A DNA stretch of 64,000 bases from positions 1 through 64,000 of the forward strand of contig JAILNR010000038.1 of NCBI GenBank assembly GCA_024691325.1, written 5' to 3'. The stretch is from Saccharofermentans sp. Lineage in GTDB: Bacteria > Bacillota > Clostridia > Saccharofermentanales > Saccharofermentanaceae. A program made the position numbers and the translations under genes. This document shows positions 18,639 through 28,575 of the stretch, piece after piece (the stretch's first letter is position 1; every line of letters starts with the position of its first letter). The notes below the pieces were generated by a model. The model worked only from the letters and a program-made list of their open reading frames with translations. It was not told where the DNA came from and searched no databases.

Positions 18639-18657
18639 CCCCCGTTTTAAACGGGGG
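18639..18657. terminator. Bidirectional terminator mscL / perR
   Basis: A nearly perfect palindrome, ccccc-gttt-t-aaac-ggggg, GC-rich at the base. On plus it follows mscL by 32 bases and is followed by tttcactattt. On minus it includes the perR stop codon (18647-18649). T tracts are short, but the stem is strong. Confidence 0.65.
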
Positions 18658-19075
18658 TTTCACTATTTAAACAGGGATTACAGGTACCGCTGATCATCAA
18701 AGATACAGAATCTATCTTTGCATTATCAAGAGATTTGGGTACTACATCCTTACGGCAGGTGACATCATATATCTTCCCGCACTTCTTGCAGTAGAAGTGG
18801 CCATGGAAATCTACAACAGAATCATAATGCTTCTGACCGTCCGGGGAAACAAGTTCATTAATAAGCCCGACATCCGTAAGCTTTTCCGTAACGTTATACA
18901 CGGAAGCAAGTGACATCGAATCGTCCATCTTCTTTATATCTTTGTAGATATCATCACATGTAGGATGAGTTCTGTGGTCGAGCAGGTATTCGTATATTCT
19001 AAGTCTGGGAACGGTAACTCTGATACCGACTTCCCTCAATCTGTCCTGCGCGTAATTTTCAGCGTAGTTCTTCAT
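18647..19075 (-). CDS. perR: Peroxide-responsive repressor PerR (Fur family)
   Basis: 142 residues. Fur-family winged helix, then the metal site. The residues match B. subtilis PerR position for position: His37, Asp85, His91, His93 and Asp104 (Asp rather than Fur-type Glu), and the structural zinc cysteines C96-x2-C99 and C132-x2-C135. PerR with Fe senses H2O2 by oxidation of two of these His and releases DNA. No Shine-Dalgarno precedes the ATG; a TATAAT lies so close that the message should start at or just before it. A near-consensus Per box covers that promoter, so it very likely represses itself. The gene ends inside the shared terminator with mscL. Confidence 0.9.
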   Translation of the reverse strand: MKNYAENYAQDRLREVGIRVTVPRLRIYEYLLDHRTHPTCDDIYKDIKKMDDSMSLASVYNVTEKLTDVGLINELVSPDGQKHYDSVVDFHGHFYCKKCGKIYDVTCRKDVVPKSLDNAKIDSVSLMISGTCNPCLNSETPV

Positions 19076-19083
19076 ATTATAAG

Positions 19084-19111
19084 ATTATAATGATTCTAAA
19101 TTAAAAGACAA
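19084..19111 (-). promoter_or_regulatory. perR: perR promoter, apparently leaderless
   Basis: Minus strand TTGTCT, 16 bases, TATAAT (19089-19084). Seven bases beyond the -10 is about position 19077, two bases before the ATG at 19075. No ribosome site fits in between. The -35 lies in the tail of the upstream YdcF-like gene, so this is an internal promoter separating perR from that operon. Confidence 0.6.
19085..19099. promoter_or_regulatory. Per box operator
   Basis: TTATAATGATTCTAA matches the B. subtilis Per box TTATAATNATTATAA at all defined positions but one. It overlaps the -10 box of perR, so bound PerR would block RNA polymerase: autoregulation as known in Bacillus. Confidence 0.75.
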
Positions 19112-19721
19112 TACAAAATAAGAAATCTTTTACTCTGGCAACGAATTCCCTTGCAGAATAATACGGCTGATTAATAAACACAGGCCCTTCGGCTATTACT
19201 CCCTCACAGTCAATGCCGCAGTCAACCGCATTATATAAAGCTCTTGCCAGATGATATTTCTGTGTAACTATTAAAGCCGAATGTATATCAAAAAATCTGA
19301 CGGCTCTTTCCATAGTCTCAAAAGTCGATAATCCCAGATCATCACATATAACCGCTTCCGAAGGAACTCCGCGTTCTATAACATAATTTCTCATAACGGA
19401 AACTTCGTTATAATCATCTACCCTGTGATCGCCGCTCATTAGTATCTTAGGGGCAAAACCATGTTCATACAGATATATGGCCGTATCAAGACGGTCAGCA
19501 AGAAAGGACGAAGGATACTGATTATCAACTATTCCGCAACCGAGAACGATAATATAATCATATTCGCCTTCAAGGTCGGTTTTATAATGAACCTTACTCT
19601 TTACCGATCCGATAACATAAAGATTTACCGCAGTCGCGATAATCATAAACACGATAAATACGATGATTAAAACAGGTATTATCTTCTTAAGAATTATTAT
19701 TAGTTTCTCTTTTAATATCAT
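19101..19721 (-). CDS. SanA/YdcF family (DUF218) membrane-anchored protein
   Basis: 206 residues: one N-terminal membrane helix (about 12-38) and a DUF218 domain with the family signature DYIIVLGCGIVDNQYPSSFLADRLD, an ILMSGDH segment, an LSTFETMERA motif and a VTQKYHLARAL segment. The family includes E. coli SanA (envelope barrier, vancomycin tolerance) and ElyC; biochemical activity is not settled. The start at 19721 overlaps the preceding small membrane gene by 35 bases; AAGG sits 3-4 bases upstream, so the start is fair, not certain. Last gene of the polA-coaE run. Confidence 0.8.
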   Translation of the reverse strand: MILKEKLIIILKKIIPVLIIVFIVFMIIATAVNLYVIGSVKSKVHYKTDLEGEYDYIIVLGCGIVDNQYPSSFLADRLDTAIYLYEHGFAPKILMSGDHRVDDYNEVSVMRNYVIERGVPSEAVICDDLGLSTFETMERAVRFFDIHSALIVTQKYHLARALYNAVDCGIDCEGVIAEGPVFINQPYYSAREFVARVKDFLFCIVF

Positions 19722-19995
19722 CGGCCTTCTTGCCAATATAAGATAGTGTAAAAACGGAAATACCGAATATCACTGCCATAAACAGTTCTGAAATTAGGGC
19801 TATAGATAACGGAATACCTTTATTATTCATGCAAACCAATAAAATAAGTACTGTGCCTGAAAGATAAACAGCAGCTGTCGCTATATAGAATTTCTTAAAT
19901 CTCGAATAGAAATCCGACTTAAAGCATATAGATGCTATAAGACATACGCAGGCAATAACGATAAAGATCAAAGCACAGATACCGGAAGAACTCAT
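19687..19995 (-). CDS. Small membrane protein, three helices
   Basis: 102 residues with three hydrophobic segments (about 5-25, 36-57, 63-86) and a polar Lys/Asn-rich tail. I do not recognise the family. It overlaps the coaE stop by 4 bases (ATGA) and the next gene by 35 bases, so it is a real translated member of the polA-coaE operon. The overlap with the SanA-like gene suggests the two membrane proteins act together, but that is inference. Confidence 0.7.
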   Translation of the reverse strand: MSSSGICALIFIVIACVCLIASICFKSDFYSRFKKFYIATAAVYLSGTVLILLVCMNNKGIPLSIALISELFMAVIFGISVFTLSYIGKKADDIKRETNNNS

Positions 19996-20600
19996 ATCCT
20001 GATACCTCTCTCATGAAGCTGGGATTTAATAAGTTCATCAACCTTCTTGTTAAGGTCATCCAAAGACCCGGAGTTATCTATCTCATAATCTCCCAAAGCA
20101 GCATACTCATCATTACTCATCTGAATCTCAATGCGTCTTTGGGCATCATCCTTAGACATCCCCCTGTCTATAAGTCTCATTAGTCTTATAGAATCATCGC
20201 ATGTAACGACCCATATCTGGTCACAGTGATCGATAAACCCGTTATTTACAGGAATCGGAACATCAAGAACAACGCACTTTGTCTTAAGTTTACGCTCTTC
20301 CTCGATGCGCTTGTGCATATACCCCAGAACATGCTTATGAATGATAGCAGACAGCATATCCAGCAGTTTCTTGTCCTTAAAGACAACATTAGACATGTAT
20401 CTTCTGTTAAGGCTCCTATCTCCTAATATGGCCTTACTTCCGAACACCTGCTCGATCTCATCGATTGCCGCTCCATCAGATGCCGTCACTTCTCTTGATA
20501 ACTCATCAGCATCCAAAACAAGAACACCGCGTTCACGAAGGATACCGCTTACAGTGCTCTTGCCACTTCCTATAGGTCCTGTTATACCTAATACAAACAT
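19992..20600 (-). CDS. coaE: Dephospho-CoA kinase
   Basis: 202 residues; last step of coenzyme A synthesis. P-loop GPIGSGKST at residues 8-16, the DADELSREV substrate region and the LID-type RLIDRGMSKDDAQRRI segment. ATG 20600 is used, 7 bases after the polA stop; the longer in-frame form would overlap polA by 38 bases. polA-coaE adjacency is common in bacteria. Confidence 0.95.
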   Translation of the reverse strand: MFVLGITGPIGSGKSTVSGILRERGVLVLDADELSREVTASDGAAIDEIEQVFGSKAILGDRSLNRRYMSNVVFKDKKLLDMLSAIIHKHVLGYMHKRIEEERKLKTKCVVLDVPIPVNNGFIDHCDQIWVVTCDDSIRLMRLIDRGMSKDDAQRRIEIQMSNDEYAALGDYEIDNSGSLDDLNKKVDELIKSQLHERGIRI

Positions 20601-20607
20601 CTTATAC

Positions 20608-23238
20608 TCACTTAGCGGCCAGCCAATCGGTACCGGTTCCAACATCAGCTACGAGCGGTACATTAAGCTTGGCAGCTTCCTCCATCTGTTTTTTCAATAT
20701 AGAAGATACTTTATCCGCATCATTCCTGTCACACTCAACAATAAGTTCATCATGAACCTGCATTATAAGTTTGGCGTTAGGAACTTCTTTCCTTAATGCA
20801 GAATAAACCCTGTTCATAGCGATTTTTATGATATCAGCGGCAGTTCCCTGAACAGGGGTATTCATAGCAGCACGCATACCGAATTCTCTTACATTCCTGT
20901 TGGGTGACTTAAGTTCGGAAAGTATTCTTTTCCTTCCGTAAAGAGTAGTAACATATCCGTCACTCTCTCCGCTTTGCTTCAACCCGTTAAGGTAACTCAT
21001 AACCTTAGGGAACTGAACCTCATAAGACTTCTTAAGTTCTGCCGCTTCTCTGAATGATATTCCGAGATCGACAGACAGACCGAAGTCTGAGATACCATAT
21101 ACAATACTGAAGTTAACTGTCTTGGCAGCAGCTCTTTGCTCATGCGTTACTTCATCTTCAGACACACCAAACACCTTAGATGCGGTCCTTCTGTGAATGT
21201 CCTCACCGTTAATAAAAGACTCACTCATCGTCTCATCACCTGACATTGACGCTAACAGCCTTAACTCGATCTGCGAGTAGTCGGCATCTATGAGAACTTT
21301 ACCCTCTTCAGACTTAAAGCACTCTCTTATCCTTGCACCTTCTTCAGACCTTACGGGAATATTCTGAAGGTTAGGGTCAACAGAAGAAAGACGGCCTGTA
21401 TTGGTCATAGCCTGTGTGAAAGTCGTATGTATCCTTCCGTCAGCTGAAATCTTCGGCAAAAGACCGGATGCATATGTGGAATCAAGCTTTGATATAGCTC
21501 TCCACTCAAGTATCTTAGGAACAGCAGGATGGAATTCAGCAATCTTATTAAGCTCATCAGCTGAAGTCGAATATACACCTGTCTTTCCCTTCTTACCGTG
21601 AGGAAGATTAAGCTTATCCGCATCAAAAAGGATCTCGGACAACTGCTTGGGAGAACCGATATTAAACTCATATCCCGTCAGCTCATATATCTCATTCTCG
21701 ATAGACTGAAGGCGGGTTGTAAACTCCGAGTGCAAAGCCTTGAGACTGTCAGCGCTTACATACATTCCGTTACGTTCGATGGCATCAAGTGTAACCGTCA
21801 AAGGGAACTCTATATCCTCAAGAAGTTTTATCTGCCCTTCGTCCTCCGCGAGCTTGAGCAAGGCTTTACAGATACACCTGTTAAGCAGAAGCTTCCTGCC
21901 CTTCACAATGTAATCACTGTCATTATCAACCTCATCGAAAAGCGAGATCTGGCCGCTTCCTTCCTCGATGGGATACGGCATTGCAAAAGTATTTTCGAAC
22001 AGTCTCGAGAAATCAAGGTTGCTGCCTGAGATCCTGTTAAGAACATATCCCATTATCGAAGTGTCGTAGACCTTAACCAGATTTGACGGTATCCTATTTA
22101 ATATCTTGGAATTGATCTTATAATCAAATGCCCTGACAGATTCACAATTATCAAGAACTTCAAGTGCTTTATCAGGATCCATCACAAACAATGTGTTGCC
22201 TTCAAGGATCAAGACCTTATCCTGAGTAAAACCCACATCAAAGTCATTTCCGGAAGGAACACCGTTATAATTCACGGTGATGTTTTCAGAATTAGCATTA
22301 AAATCAGTTAAAAATTCAGATACATCAGTCTCAACGGGCTCGAAGGACTGAGTCTTCATGCTCTCAAGGCCAAACTTCTTGATAAGGCTTCTTAAGCCCA
22401 ACGACATAAGTCTGTCGTGAAGCCCTTGAGGATCCTTAAGATCACCAAAAGCTGTATCCTCCGGTCCGAAAGGCACAGGAACATCACGAAGAATCGTACA
22501 AAGCTTGATGTTCATATCAACAAGTTCACGAGATTCACTCATATGAGCCTTAAGTGACGGAGTAAGCTTATCAAGATTATCAAAAATGCCGTCGATGGAA
22601 CCGTAATCGGCAATCAGCTTAAACGCTGTCTTCTCGCCTACCTTCTCGACACCCTTGATGTTATCGGAGTTATCTCCCATCAGTGCTTTAACATAGACGA
22701 ATACTTCAGGTTTAACGCCGTACGTACTCTCGAACATATCTCTGTCAAAAAGCACTCTTGGCGGCTTATTCTTTCCGCTTTGCGGAAGGATCACCTTTAC
22801 CTGATCATCGATCAACTGGAAATCATCATGATCGCCGCTTAAGATATATACCTCATCACCCTGATTCTTTGCTAATAAGGACAATGTTCCGATAAGGTCA
22901 TCCGCTTCATATCCGGACAACTCCATTCTGCTGATACCTATAAGGTCCAACAGTTCTTTGGCTATCGGCATCTGAGCAGATAATTCGGGCATCATCCCCT
23001 TACGCTGGGCCTTATAGTCCGCATACATCTTATGTCTGAATGTAGGATCTTTAAGATCAAACAACACGCAGATCTTATCGGGCTTATACTCATCCTTTAC
23101 GCTGAGAATAGTATTGAAGAATCCGTTAATTGCACCTGTCGGTGTTCCGTCAGGTGCAGTCATGGGAGCTCTTCCAATTACTGCGAAGAACGCTCTGTTG
23201 ATAATTGAATTTCCGTCAACAAGTAAAAGCTTGCTCAT
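20608..23238 (-). CDS. polA: DNA polymerase I
   Basis: 876 residues; gap filling, Okazaki fragment processing and repair. The N-terminal 5'-3' nuclease (about 1-290) is complete (LLVDGNSIINRAFFA, GYEADDLIGTL, GDNSDNIKGVEKVGEKTA). The middle 3'-5' exonuclease-like domain (about 300-470) has no Asp-x-Glu motif where the DTET signature should be (VLILEGNTLFV), so it is probably inactive for proofreading, as in Bacillus and Taq. Polymerase motifs A, B and C are intact: DYSQIELRLLA, RAAAKTVNFSIVYG, QVHDELIVE. The start at 23238 follows the activase stop by one base with AAAGG ahead. Confidence 0.97.
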   Translation of the reverse strand: MSKLLLVDGNSIINRAFFAVIGRAPMTAPDGTPTGAINGFFNTILSVKDEYKPDKICVLFDLKDPTFRHKMYADYKAQRKGMMPELSAQMPIAKELLDLIGISRMELSGYEADDLIGTLSLLAKNQGDEVYILSGDHDDFQLIDDQVKVILPQSGKNKPPRVLFDRDMFESTYGVKPEVFVYVKALMGDNSDNIKGVEKVGEKTAFKLIADYGSIDGIFDNLDKLTPSLKAHMSESRELVDMNIKLCTILRDVPVPFGPEDTAFGDLKDPQGLHDRLMSLGLRSLIKKFGLESMKTQSFEPVETDVSEFLTDFNANSENITVNYNGVPSGNDFDVGFTQDKVLILEGNTLFVMDPDKALEVLDNCESVRAFDYKINSKILNRIPSNLVKVYDTSIMGYVLNRISGSNLDFSRLFENTFAMPYPIEEGSGQISLFDEVDNDSDYIVKGRKLLLNRCICKALLKLAEDEGQIKLLEDIEFPLTVTLDAIERNGMYVSADSLKALHSEFTTRLQSIENEIYELTGYEFNIGSPKQLSEILFDADKLNLPHGKKGKTGVYSTSADELNKIAEFHPAVPKILEWRAISKLDSTYASGLLPKISADGRIHTTFTQAMTNTGRLSSVDPNLQNIPVRSEEGARIRECFKSEEGKVLIDADYSQIELRLLASMSGDETMSESFINGEDIHRRTASKVFGVSEDEVTHEQRAAAKTVNFSIVYGISDFGLSVDLGISFREAAELKKSYEVQFPKVMSYLNGLKQSGESDGYVTTLYGRKRILSELKSPNRNVREFGMRAAMNTPVQGTAADIIKIAMNRVYSALRKEVPNAKLIMQVHDELIVECDRNDADKVSSILKKQMEEAAKLNVPLVADVGTGTDWLAAK

Positions 23239-23239
23239 C

Positions 23240-26200
23240 TTATGCCTTTCCCTGTGCCTTCTCCGCCTCGATCTCAGCATTTCTGATGGCGTGTGCCGTT
23301 GAGATCATAAGCTTGATTCTGTTTAACTGATTAGCTTCAGATGCACCCGGATCGTAATCTATCGGGATGATATTCGAGGACGGATACTGTCTTCTTAATT
23401 CCTTGATCATACCCTTACCTGTTACATGATTAGGAAGACATGCAAAAGGCTGTGAACAGATGATGTTCGGAACGCCGTCCTGAATAAGCTCGATCATCTC
23501 GGCTGTGAGGAACCAGCCCTCACCGCAGGTATTACCGCAGGAAAGAACCTCGGAGGAATTCTTTGCAAGTTCCTCGATCCTCTCTGTAAGCATGAACTTA
23601 CCGCCGGTCTTCTTAAACTCATCGTTAATGGGCTTTCTGAACTGTTCGAGAAGGTCAATCGCCTTCTTGTTGATAAAACCGGACTTCTTTGATCTTCCAA
23701 GATTAGCCGCAGCCCACACAGGGTTATATGCACAGTAAAGGAAGAAATCAAGAACACCGGGAAGTACGCCCTCACAGCCTTCCTGTTCGATAACATCAAT
23801 AGCATTATTGTTTGCATCAGGCTGGAACTTTACGAGAATCTCTCCTACAAGTCCTACGCGGGGCTTTCTCGGGATATTCTGCAAAGGAAGCTTATCGAAC
23901 TTCTCAACTGCAAGTCTTATGAACTTCTTATAGCTTCTGACATTAGGTATATCTTCAAGATCTACACCGATATCAGCAAGACAATCTCTTATCTTCTTCT
24001 TCTCCTCGGGTGATCTGTCCCAGTAATTTCCGGGCATGATCTGATCGTATCTTTCAGAAAGATCATCAGCAAAACCTGTCTTATTGAACATCTTTCTTCC
24101 GATCCTGTTGAAGTACATATAAAGTGCGTTCGCAGAACCCGGAACGACCTCATAAGGTCTCGTCCTTAGAAGGAGTGTAGTCATCATGTCGCCTAAGCAC
24201 AAAGCCTTAACAGCATTAGAGACAAAAGGCAAAGTAATCTTAAAGCCCTCATTCTTCTCGAATTGCTGTACTGACAGGGCAACGACCGGTATCTGGGAGT
24301 AACCCGCTTCCTTTAACGCTTTTCGCAGGAAGGCAACATAGTTTGTTGCACGGCAGCCGCCACCCGTCTGGGTTATCATAAGTGTTGTGTTATCGGGATC
24401 GATCTCACCCTTTAAGATGGCATTAATCATCTGGCCGACTACTATGATAGACGGGAAACAAGCATCATTGTTAACGAACTTAAGACCGCACTCGATGTCT
24501 TCCCTGGTTGCTTTCTTAAGGAGCTTCATCCTGTATCCTTCAGAACGGAATACACTCTCGACAAAGTCGAACTGTATAGGAGCCATCTGAGGCGCAAGGA
24601 TGGTATGCTTCTTCTTATCTTCCTTGGTAAACTCAACTCTCTTAAGTGTATATGCAGGATTATCGGGATCAGCTGTAACTGCAGGCTTCTTACCGGCTTT
24701 TACGAGTTCATCCCTCTCACCCATGGCAACAACCAAAGACCTCATTCTTATTCTTGCTGCACCGAGGTTGCTTACCTCATCTATCTTAAGAAGTGTGTAG
24801 AGTTTTCCGCTTGTCTCGAGAATCTCCTGAACCTGATCAGAGGTTACGGCATCAAGACCGCAGCCGAATGAAGTGAGCTGTACAAGCTCAAGGTTAGGCT
24901 TAGTGATAACAAAAGCCGCAGCCTCATAAAGTCTTGTGTGATACATCCACTGGTCTACAACACGGATAGGTCTTGCAAGTCTTCCGGGGACTGCTACGCA
25001 GTCTTCTGTAAGAACGCCTAAGCCTAACTGGTTGATCATCTCAGGAATACCGTGATTGATCTCAGGGTCGATATGGTAAGGTCGTCCGGCAAGGACAATA
25101 CCCTTCATGTCACGCTTCTCCATCTCATAGATCATGCGTGCGCCCTCAGTCCTTATGTCTTCCTTGAACTTGCCATACTCTTCGGAACCGGCCTTGACTG
25201 CAGCCTTGGCTTCGTCCAAAGTTACGCCCTTATCCTTAAAGATCCCGGCAAGTTTTGAAGCGACAGTATCAAGATCATCAAGAGGCATGAAGGGATTTAA
25301 GAAGTTAATATTCTTCTCCTTCAAGTTCTCAACATTATTCCTGATAACTTCAGGATATGAGCAAACAATAGGACAGTTAAAGTGATTGCCTGAAGCTTCG
25401 TTCTCAAGAACCTCGTATGGTACATCCGGATAGAAAATTGTGTCTATTCCGCGTGCGATAAGGTTCTCGATATGTCCGTGTGCAAGCTTTGCAGGATAAC
25501 AGACTGATTCTGAAGGAATCGTCTCCATACCCTTCTCATAGATTGAGTGACTCGATCTTGCAGATACGATTACTCTGAATCCGAGCTTGGTCAAAGCCGT
25601 AAACCAGAAAGGATAATTCTCATACTGGTTAAGAACTCTCGGTATACCGATAGTTCCTCTTGAAGCCTGTTCCTTAGAAAGCGGCTTATAGTACGAGAAC
25701 GTCCTCTTGTACTTGTACTTAAACATATTGAAAACATCGCCGGTATTATCCGAAGTATCGTCATCAAGACCGACGCGCTCACCATTCTCACATCTGTTGC
25801 CGGAAACGAATCTGCTTCCGTTGGAGAATGTGGATATCGTAAGTCTGCAGTGGTTGCCGCAGTAAGGACACTCAGTGTTCTCGCTCTCCATCTCAAAGCT
25901 GTCTAACTCGTCAGCCTTAAGAATCGTGGAATTCTTATCTGTTGCCCTTGCCTTTGCGATAAGAGCGGCACCGAAAGCGCCCATAAGTCCGGCAATATTA
26001 GGTCTTATTACTTCTCTTTCAGATACAAGCTCGAAAGACCTTAAGATAGCATCGTTAAGGAATGTACCGCCCTGAACAACGATATTCTTGCCAAGCTGCT
26101 CAGTGTCTCTGATCTTTATAACCTTGTAAAGAGCGTTTCTTACAACTGAGTATGACAGACCGGCAGAGATATCACCTACCGATGCTCCCTCCTTCTGTGC

Positions 26201-27673
26201 CTGCTTAACCTTCGAGTTCATGAATACCGTGCATCTTGTACCAAGGTCAACAGGGCTCTTTGCTTTCAAAGCCTCCTTCGAGAATGATACAGGATCCATA
26301 TTAAGTGTCTGTGCGAAAGTCTGGATAAAGGAACCGCATCCCGAGGAACAAGCTTCGTTAAGCATGATCGAATCGATAACACCGTTTCTAATCCTCATGC
26401 ACTTCATATCCTGACCGCCGATGTCGATTATAAAATCAACATCGGGACAGAAGAACTTGGCCCCCTGGAAGTGAGCCATCGTCTCGATCTCACCGATATC
26501 AACACCGAGACCTGCCTTAATGATATTCTCACCGTAACCTGTTGCGCATGAATACTTTATATAAGCCTTAGGGCCGAGCTGCTTATAGATGTCCTTAAGA
26601 ATATCAACAGCCGAGTATACAGGATTACCCTTATTGCTGTTATAGAAAGAATAGACCATCTCGCCTTTCGCGTTGATAAGAACAGCTTTGGTTGTTGTTG
26701 AACCTGCATCGATACCAAGATACAAAGGACCTTCCTCAAGCTTGATATCATGCATCTGCACTTTATTCTTCTCGTGTCTGTTGTAAAAATCGATCTTCTC
26801 CTGCTCGTCATTAAACAAAGGAGCTATTCTGATGATATCGGGCTTAAACCCTTCCTTATGCTTAAACTTCTGAATAAGATCCGACAAAGAAACAGGCTCA
26901 TCATCAGAACTTAATGCTGCACCTAAAGCAACATAGATCTGCGCATCATCCGGCATCCAGAAAGAATCAACCTTATCCTGCAAAGTTCTCTCGAACGCAT
27001 TTCTTAACTCGGAATTAAAGTACAAAGGGCCGCCAAGGAAAGCAACATGTCCTTTGATAGGTCTTCCGCATGCAAGACCTGAGATTGTCTGGTTAACCAC
27101 TGACTGATAAATGGAAGCAGCAAGGTCCTCCTTAGCAGCACCTTCATTGATAAGGGGCTGAAGATCACTCTTGGCAAAAACGCCGCAGCGGCTCGCAATC
27201 GTATACAAGGAACGGTAGTCCTTGGCAAAGTTATTAAGACCATCAGCATCAGTCTGCAAAAGAGAAGCCATCTGGTCGATAAAAGCACCTGTACCGCCTG
27301 CACAAGTACCATTCATTCTCTGTTCGATAACAGGATGCAGATATGTTATCTTCGCATCCTCACCACCAAGCTCGATAATAACATCTGTCTCGGGATGATA
27401 CTTCTTGATAGCCTCGGTCTCAGCCATAACCTCCTGGGTAAACTTAAGTCCCAGCCAGTTTGCTACCGACAATCCGCCGGAACCTGTTATAGTAACGGAA
27501 ACATCAAGTCCCGGGAACTTATCATTAAGCTCCTCGAAAAGCTGATTAAGAAGCCCCGCAATATCCGAGTGGTGACGTCTGTATTCCTTATGAACTATCT
27601 TCTCACCATCAAGAAGGACTATCTTAATAGTTGTTGAACCAATATCAAGACCTAATCTGTATCTTATCTCCAT
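23240..27673 (-). CDS. Acyl-CoA dehydratase activase-related giant protein
   Basis: 1477 residues. Two BadF/BadG/HgdC-type ASKHA ATPase domains in tandem: the first from residue 6 ([16 protein letters not shown], with Cys in [11 protein letters not shown] and SRCGVFAKS), the second from about 318 ([15 protein letters not shown], with Cys in [11 protein letters not shown] and TRCTVFMNS). Each pair is positioned like the HgdC ligands of a [4Fe-4S] cluster shared by two subunits. A C-x2-C-x3-C knuckle follows (CPYCGNHC), then DUF2229, then an HgdB-like C-terminal part with [12 protein letters not shown]. HgdC drives ATP-dependent electron injection into 2-hydroxyacyl-CoA dehydratases; this fused class is widespread in Clostridia but its substrate is unknown. 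It shares one base with the gene upstream and is one base from polA. Confidence 0.9.
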   Translation of the reverse strand: MEIRYRLGLDIGSTTIKIVLLDGEKIVHKEYRRHHSDIAGLLNQLFEELNDKFPGLDVSVTITGSGGLSVANWLGLKFTQEVMAETEAIKKYHPETDVIIELGGEDAKITYLHPVIEQRMNGTCAGGTGAFIDQMASLLQTDADGLNNFAKDYRSLYTIASRCGVFAKSDLQPLINEGAAKEDLAASIYQSVVNQTISGLACGRPIKGHVAFLGGPLYFNSELRNAFERTLQDKVDSFWMPDDAQIYVALGAALSSDDEPVSLSDLIQKFKHKEGFKPDIIRIAPLFNDEQEKIDFYNRHEKNKVQMHDIKLEEGPLYLGIDAGSTTTKAVLINAKGEMVYSFYNSNKGNPVYSAVDILKDIYKQLGPKAYIKYSCATGYGENIIKAGLGVDIGEIETMAHFQGAKFFCPDVDFIIDIGGQDMKCMRIRNGVIDSIMLNEACSSGCGSFIQTFAQTLNMDPVSFSKEALKAKSPVDLGTRCTVFMNSKVKQAQKEGASVGDISAGLSYSVVRNALYKVIKIRDTEQLGKNIVVQGGTFLNDAILRSFELVSEREVIRPNIAGLMGAFGAALIAKARATDKNSTILKADELDSFEMESENTECPYCGNHCRLTISTFSNGSRFVSGNRCENGERVGLDDDTSDNTGDVFNMFKYKYKRTFSYYKPLSKEQASRGTIGIPRVLNQYENYPFWFTALTKLGFRVIVSARSSHSIYEKGMETIPSESVCYPAKLAHGHIENLIARGIDTIFYPDVPYEVLENEASGNHFNCPIVCSYPEVIRNNVENLKEKNINFLNPFMPLDDLDTVASKLAGIFKDKGVTLDEAKAAVKAGSEEYGKFKEDIRTEGARMIYEMEKRDMKGIVLAGRPYHIDPEINHGIPEMINQLGLGVLTEDCVAVPGRLARPIRVVDQWMYHTRLYEAAAFVITKPNLELVQLTSFGCGLDAVTSDQVQEILETSGKLYTLLKIDEVSNLGAARIRMRSLVVAMGERDELVKAGKKPAVTADPDNPAYTLKRVEFTKEDKKKHTILAPQMAPIQFDFVESVFRSEGYRMKLLKKATREDIECGLKFVNNDACFPSIIVVGQMINAILKGEIDPDNTTLMITQTGGGCRATNYVAFLRKALKEAGYSQIPVVALSVQQFEKNEGFKITLPFVSNAVKALCLGDMMTTLLLRTRPYEVVPGSANALYMYFNRIGRKMFNKTGFADDLSERYDQIMPGNYWDRSPEEKKKIRDCLADIGVDLEDIPNVRSYKKFIRLAVEKFDKLPLQNIPRKPRVGLVGEILVKFQPDANNNAIDVIEQEGCEGVLPGVLDFFLYCAYNPVWAAANLGRSKKSGFINKKAIDLLEQFRKPINDEFKKTGGKFMLTERIEELAKNSSEVLSCGNTCGEGWFLTAEMIELIQDGVPNIICSQPFACLPNHVTGKGMIKELRRQYPSSNIIPIDYDPGASEANQLNRIKLMISTAHAIRNAEIEAEKAQGKA

Positions 27674-28464
27674 TAACCCACGCCATCCTTATGTCTAATA
27701 TCCTGTAAAGGTGTCCCCTTCGGTTGATTCATACTCGTTGTGCTCCGGTTCGTCCTCTCGCCGAGCGATCTTCTCATAGCCGGATTAGGATTTACTCCTG
27801 CTTTCTTGTCTTTCTTCTTGTTAAGAGGAATGCTTCCGAACACTTTTAATGACTTCTCACGGAATTCACTCATCTTATCTTTCTGTTCCTTACGAAGCGA
27901 CTCCCTGAAGTCAGATCCCTTAAGTATCTCCTGCTTAAATGAAGCGGTAAGCGATATCTTCAAAAGCTCGTCAGGCACGCCCTTATTAAGGTCAAACTCC
28001 TTGCCGAACATATCCCGGCTCTCAAGATGAAGTGCTTCAATACACTTAACCACATTTGCTTCAAACAAACCAAAATCACAGTCAATGCCAAGTGATAACG
28101 GCATTCCGGTAAAATTGAGGTTTACATAAGGAAGACTCTTGGTAAAGATCAGGTGCAAAGCAATAAGCTTCATATAAGATTCGAGATTGATACATTCCTG
28201 ATCACATATCTTGGCAAGATCTCCGCCTGCAGTCATATTAGCAATATCACTCTTCTCATCTTCGAATCCCAATGCCCACAGATAGTAAAGCTCCCTGTAC
28301 ACATCATTCTTGAACTTCTCAAAGTCCTTGCATTGAGGCGCAGCAATAACGGGCGTTCCGATATTGAAAATATACTGCATATACGATACTTCAAGGTATG
28401 AAGGAACACTGAAGTACTTAAAATATGCAGCAATATCACGCGCATTGTAGATGTACTTAGGCAT
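27673..28464 (-). CDS. Hypothetical protein preceding the activase
   Basis: 263 residues, no family recognised. Residues 1-190 look like a globular, mostly helical domain with scattered aromatic residues and seven cysteines in the whole protein too spread out to suggest an obvious cluster. From about 195 it turns into a Lys/Arg-rich, low-complexity, probably disordered tail. No signal peptide or membrane helix. The stop shares a base with the activase start (TAATG), so the two are cotranslated. An AGGAG lies 13 bases before the ATG, rather far. It may be a partner or regulator of the activase; this rests on position only. Confidence 0.7.
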   Translation of the reverse strand: MPKYIYNARDIAAYFKYFSVPSYLEVSYMQYIFNIGTPVIAAPQCKDFEKFKNDVYRELYYLWALGFEDEKSDIANMTAGGDLAKICDQECINLESYMKLIALHLIFTKSLPYVNLNFTGMPLSLGIDCDFGLFEANVVKCIEALHLESRDMFGKEFDLNKGVPDELLKISLTASFKQEILKGSDFRESLRKEQKDKMSEFREKSLKVFGSIPLNKKKDKKAGVNPNPAMRRSLGERTNRSTTSMNQPKGTPLQDIRHKDGVG

Positions 28465-28511
28465 TAGTACGCTTATTCTCCTATCTGAAAGACATAAAAA
28501 TACATCTTAAG

Positions 28512-28520
28512 ATTATAGCA
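28512..28520 (-). promoter_or_regulatory. Extended -10 promoter of the activase-polA operon
   Basis: Minus strand TGCTATAAT, a perfect extended -10 (TGnTATAAT), 48 bases before the first gene. There is no -35 at the right distance, which extended -10 promoters tolerate. It begins directly after the terminator of the preceding wall enzyme. Confidence 0.55.
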
Positions 28521-28521
28521 T

Positions 28522-28553
28522 AAAAAAGGGAGCTTCTTTTACAAAGCTCCCTT
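28522..28553 (-). terminator. Rho-independent terminator of the wall-hydrolase gene
   Basis: Minus strand: AGGGAGCTT, 8-base loop, AAGCTCCCT, followed by TTTTTT. Nine perfect pairs with a clear U tract, 23 bases after the stop of the SH3/glucosaminidase gene. Confidence 0.9.
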
Positions 28554-28575
28554 ATTTTCAAAGCTTTTTGTAAGA

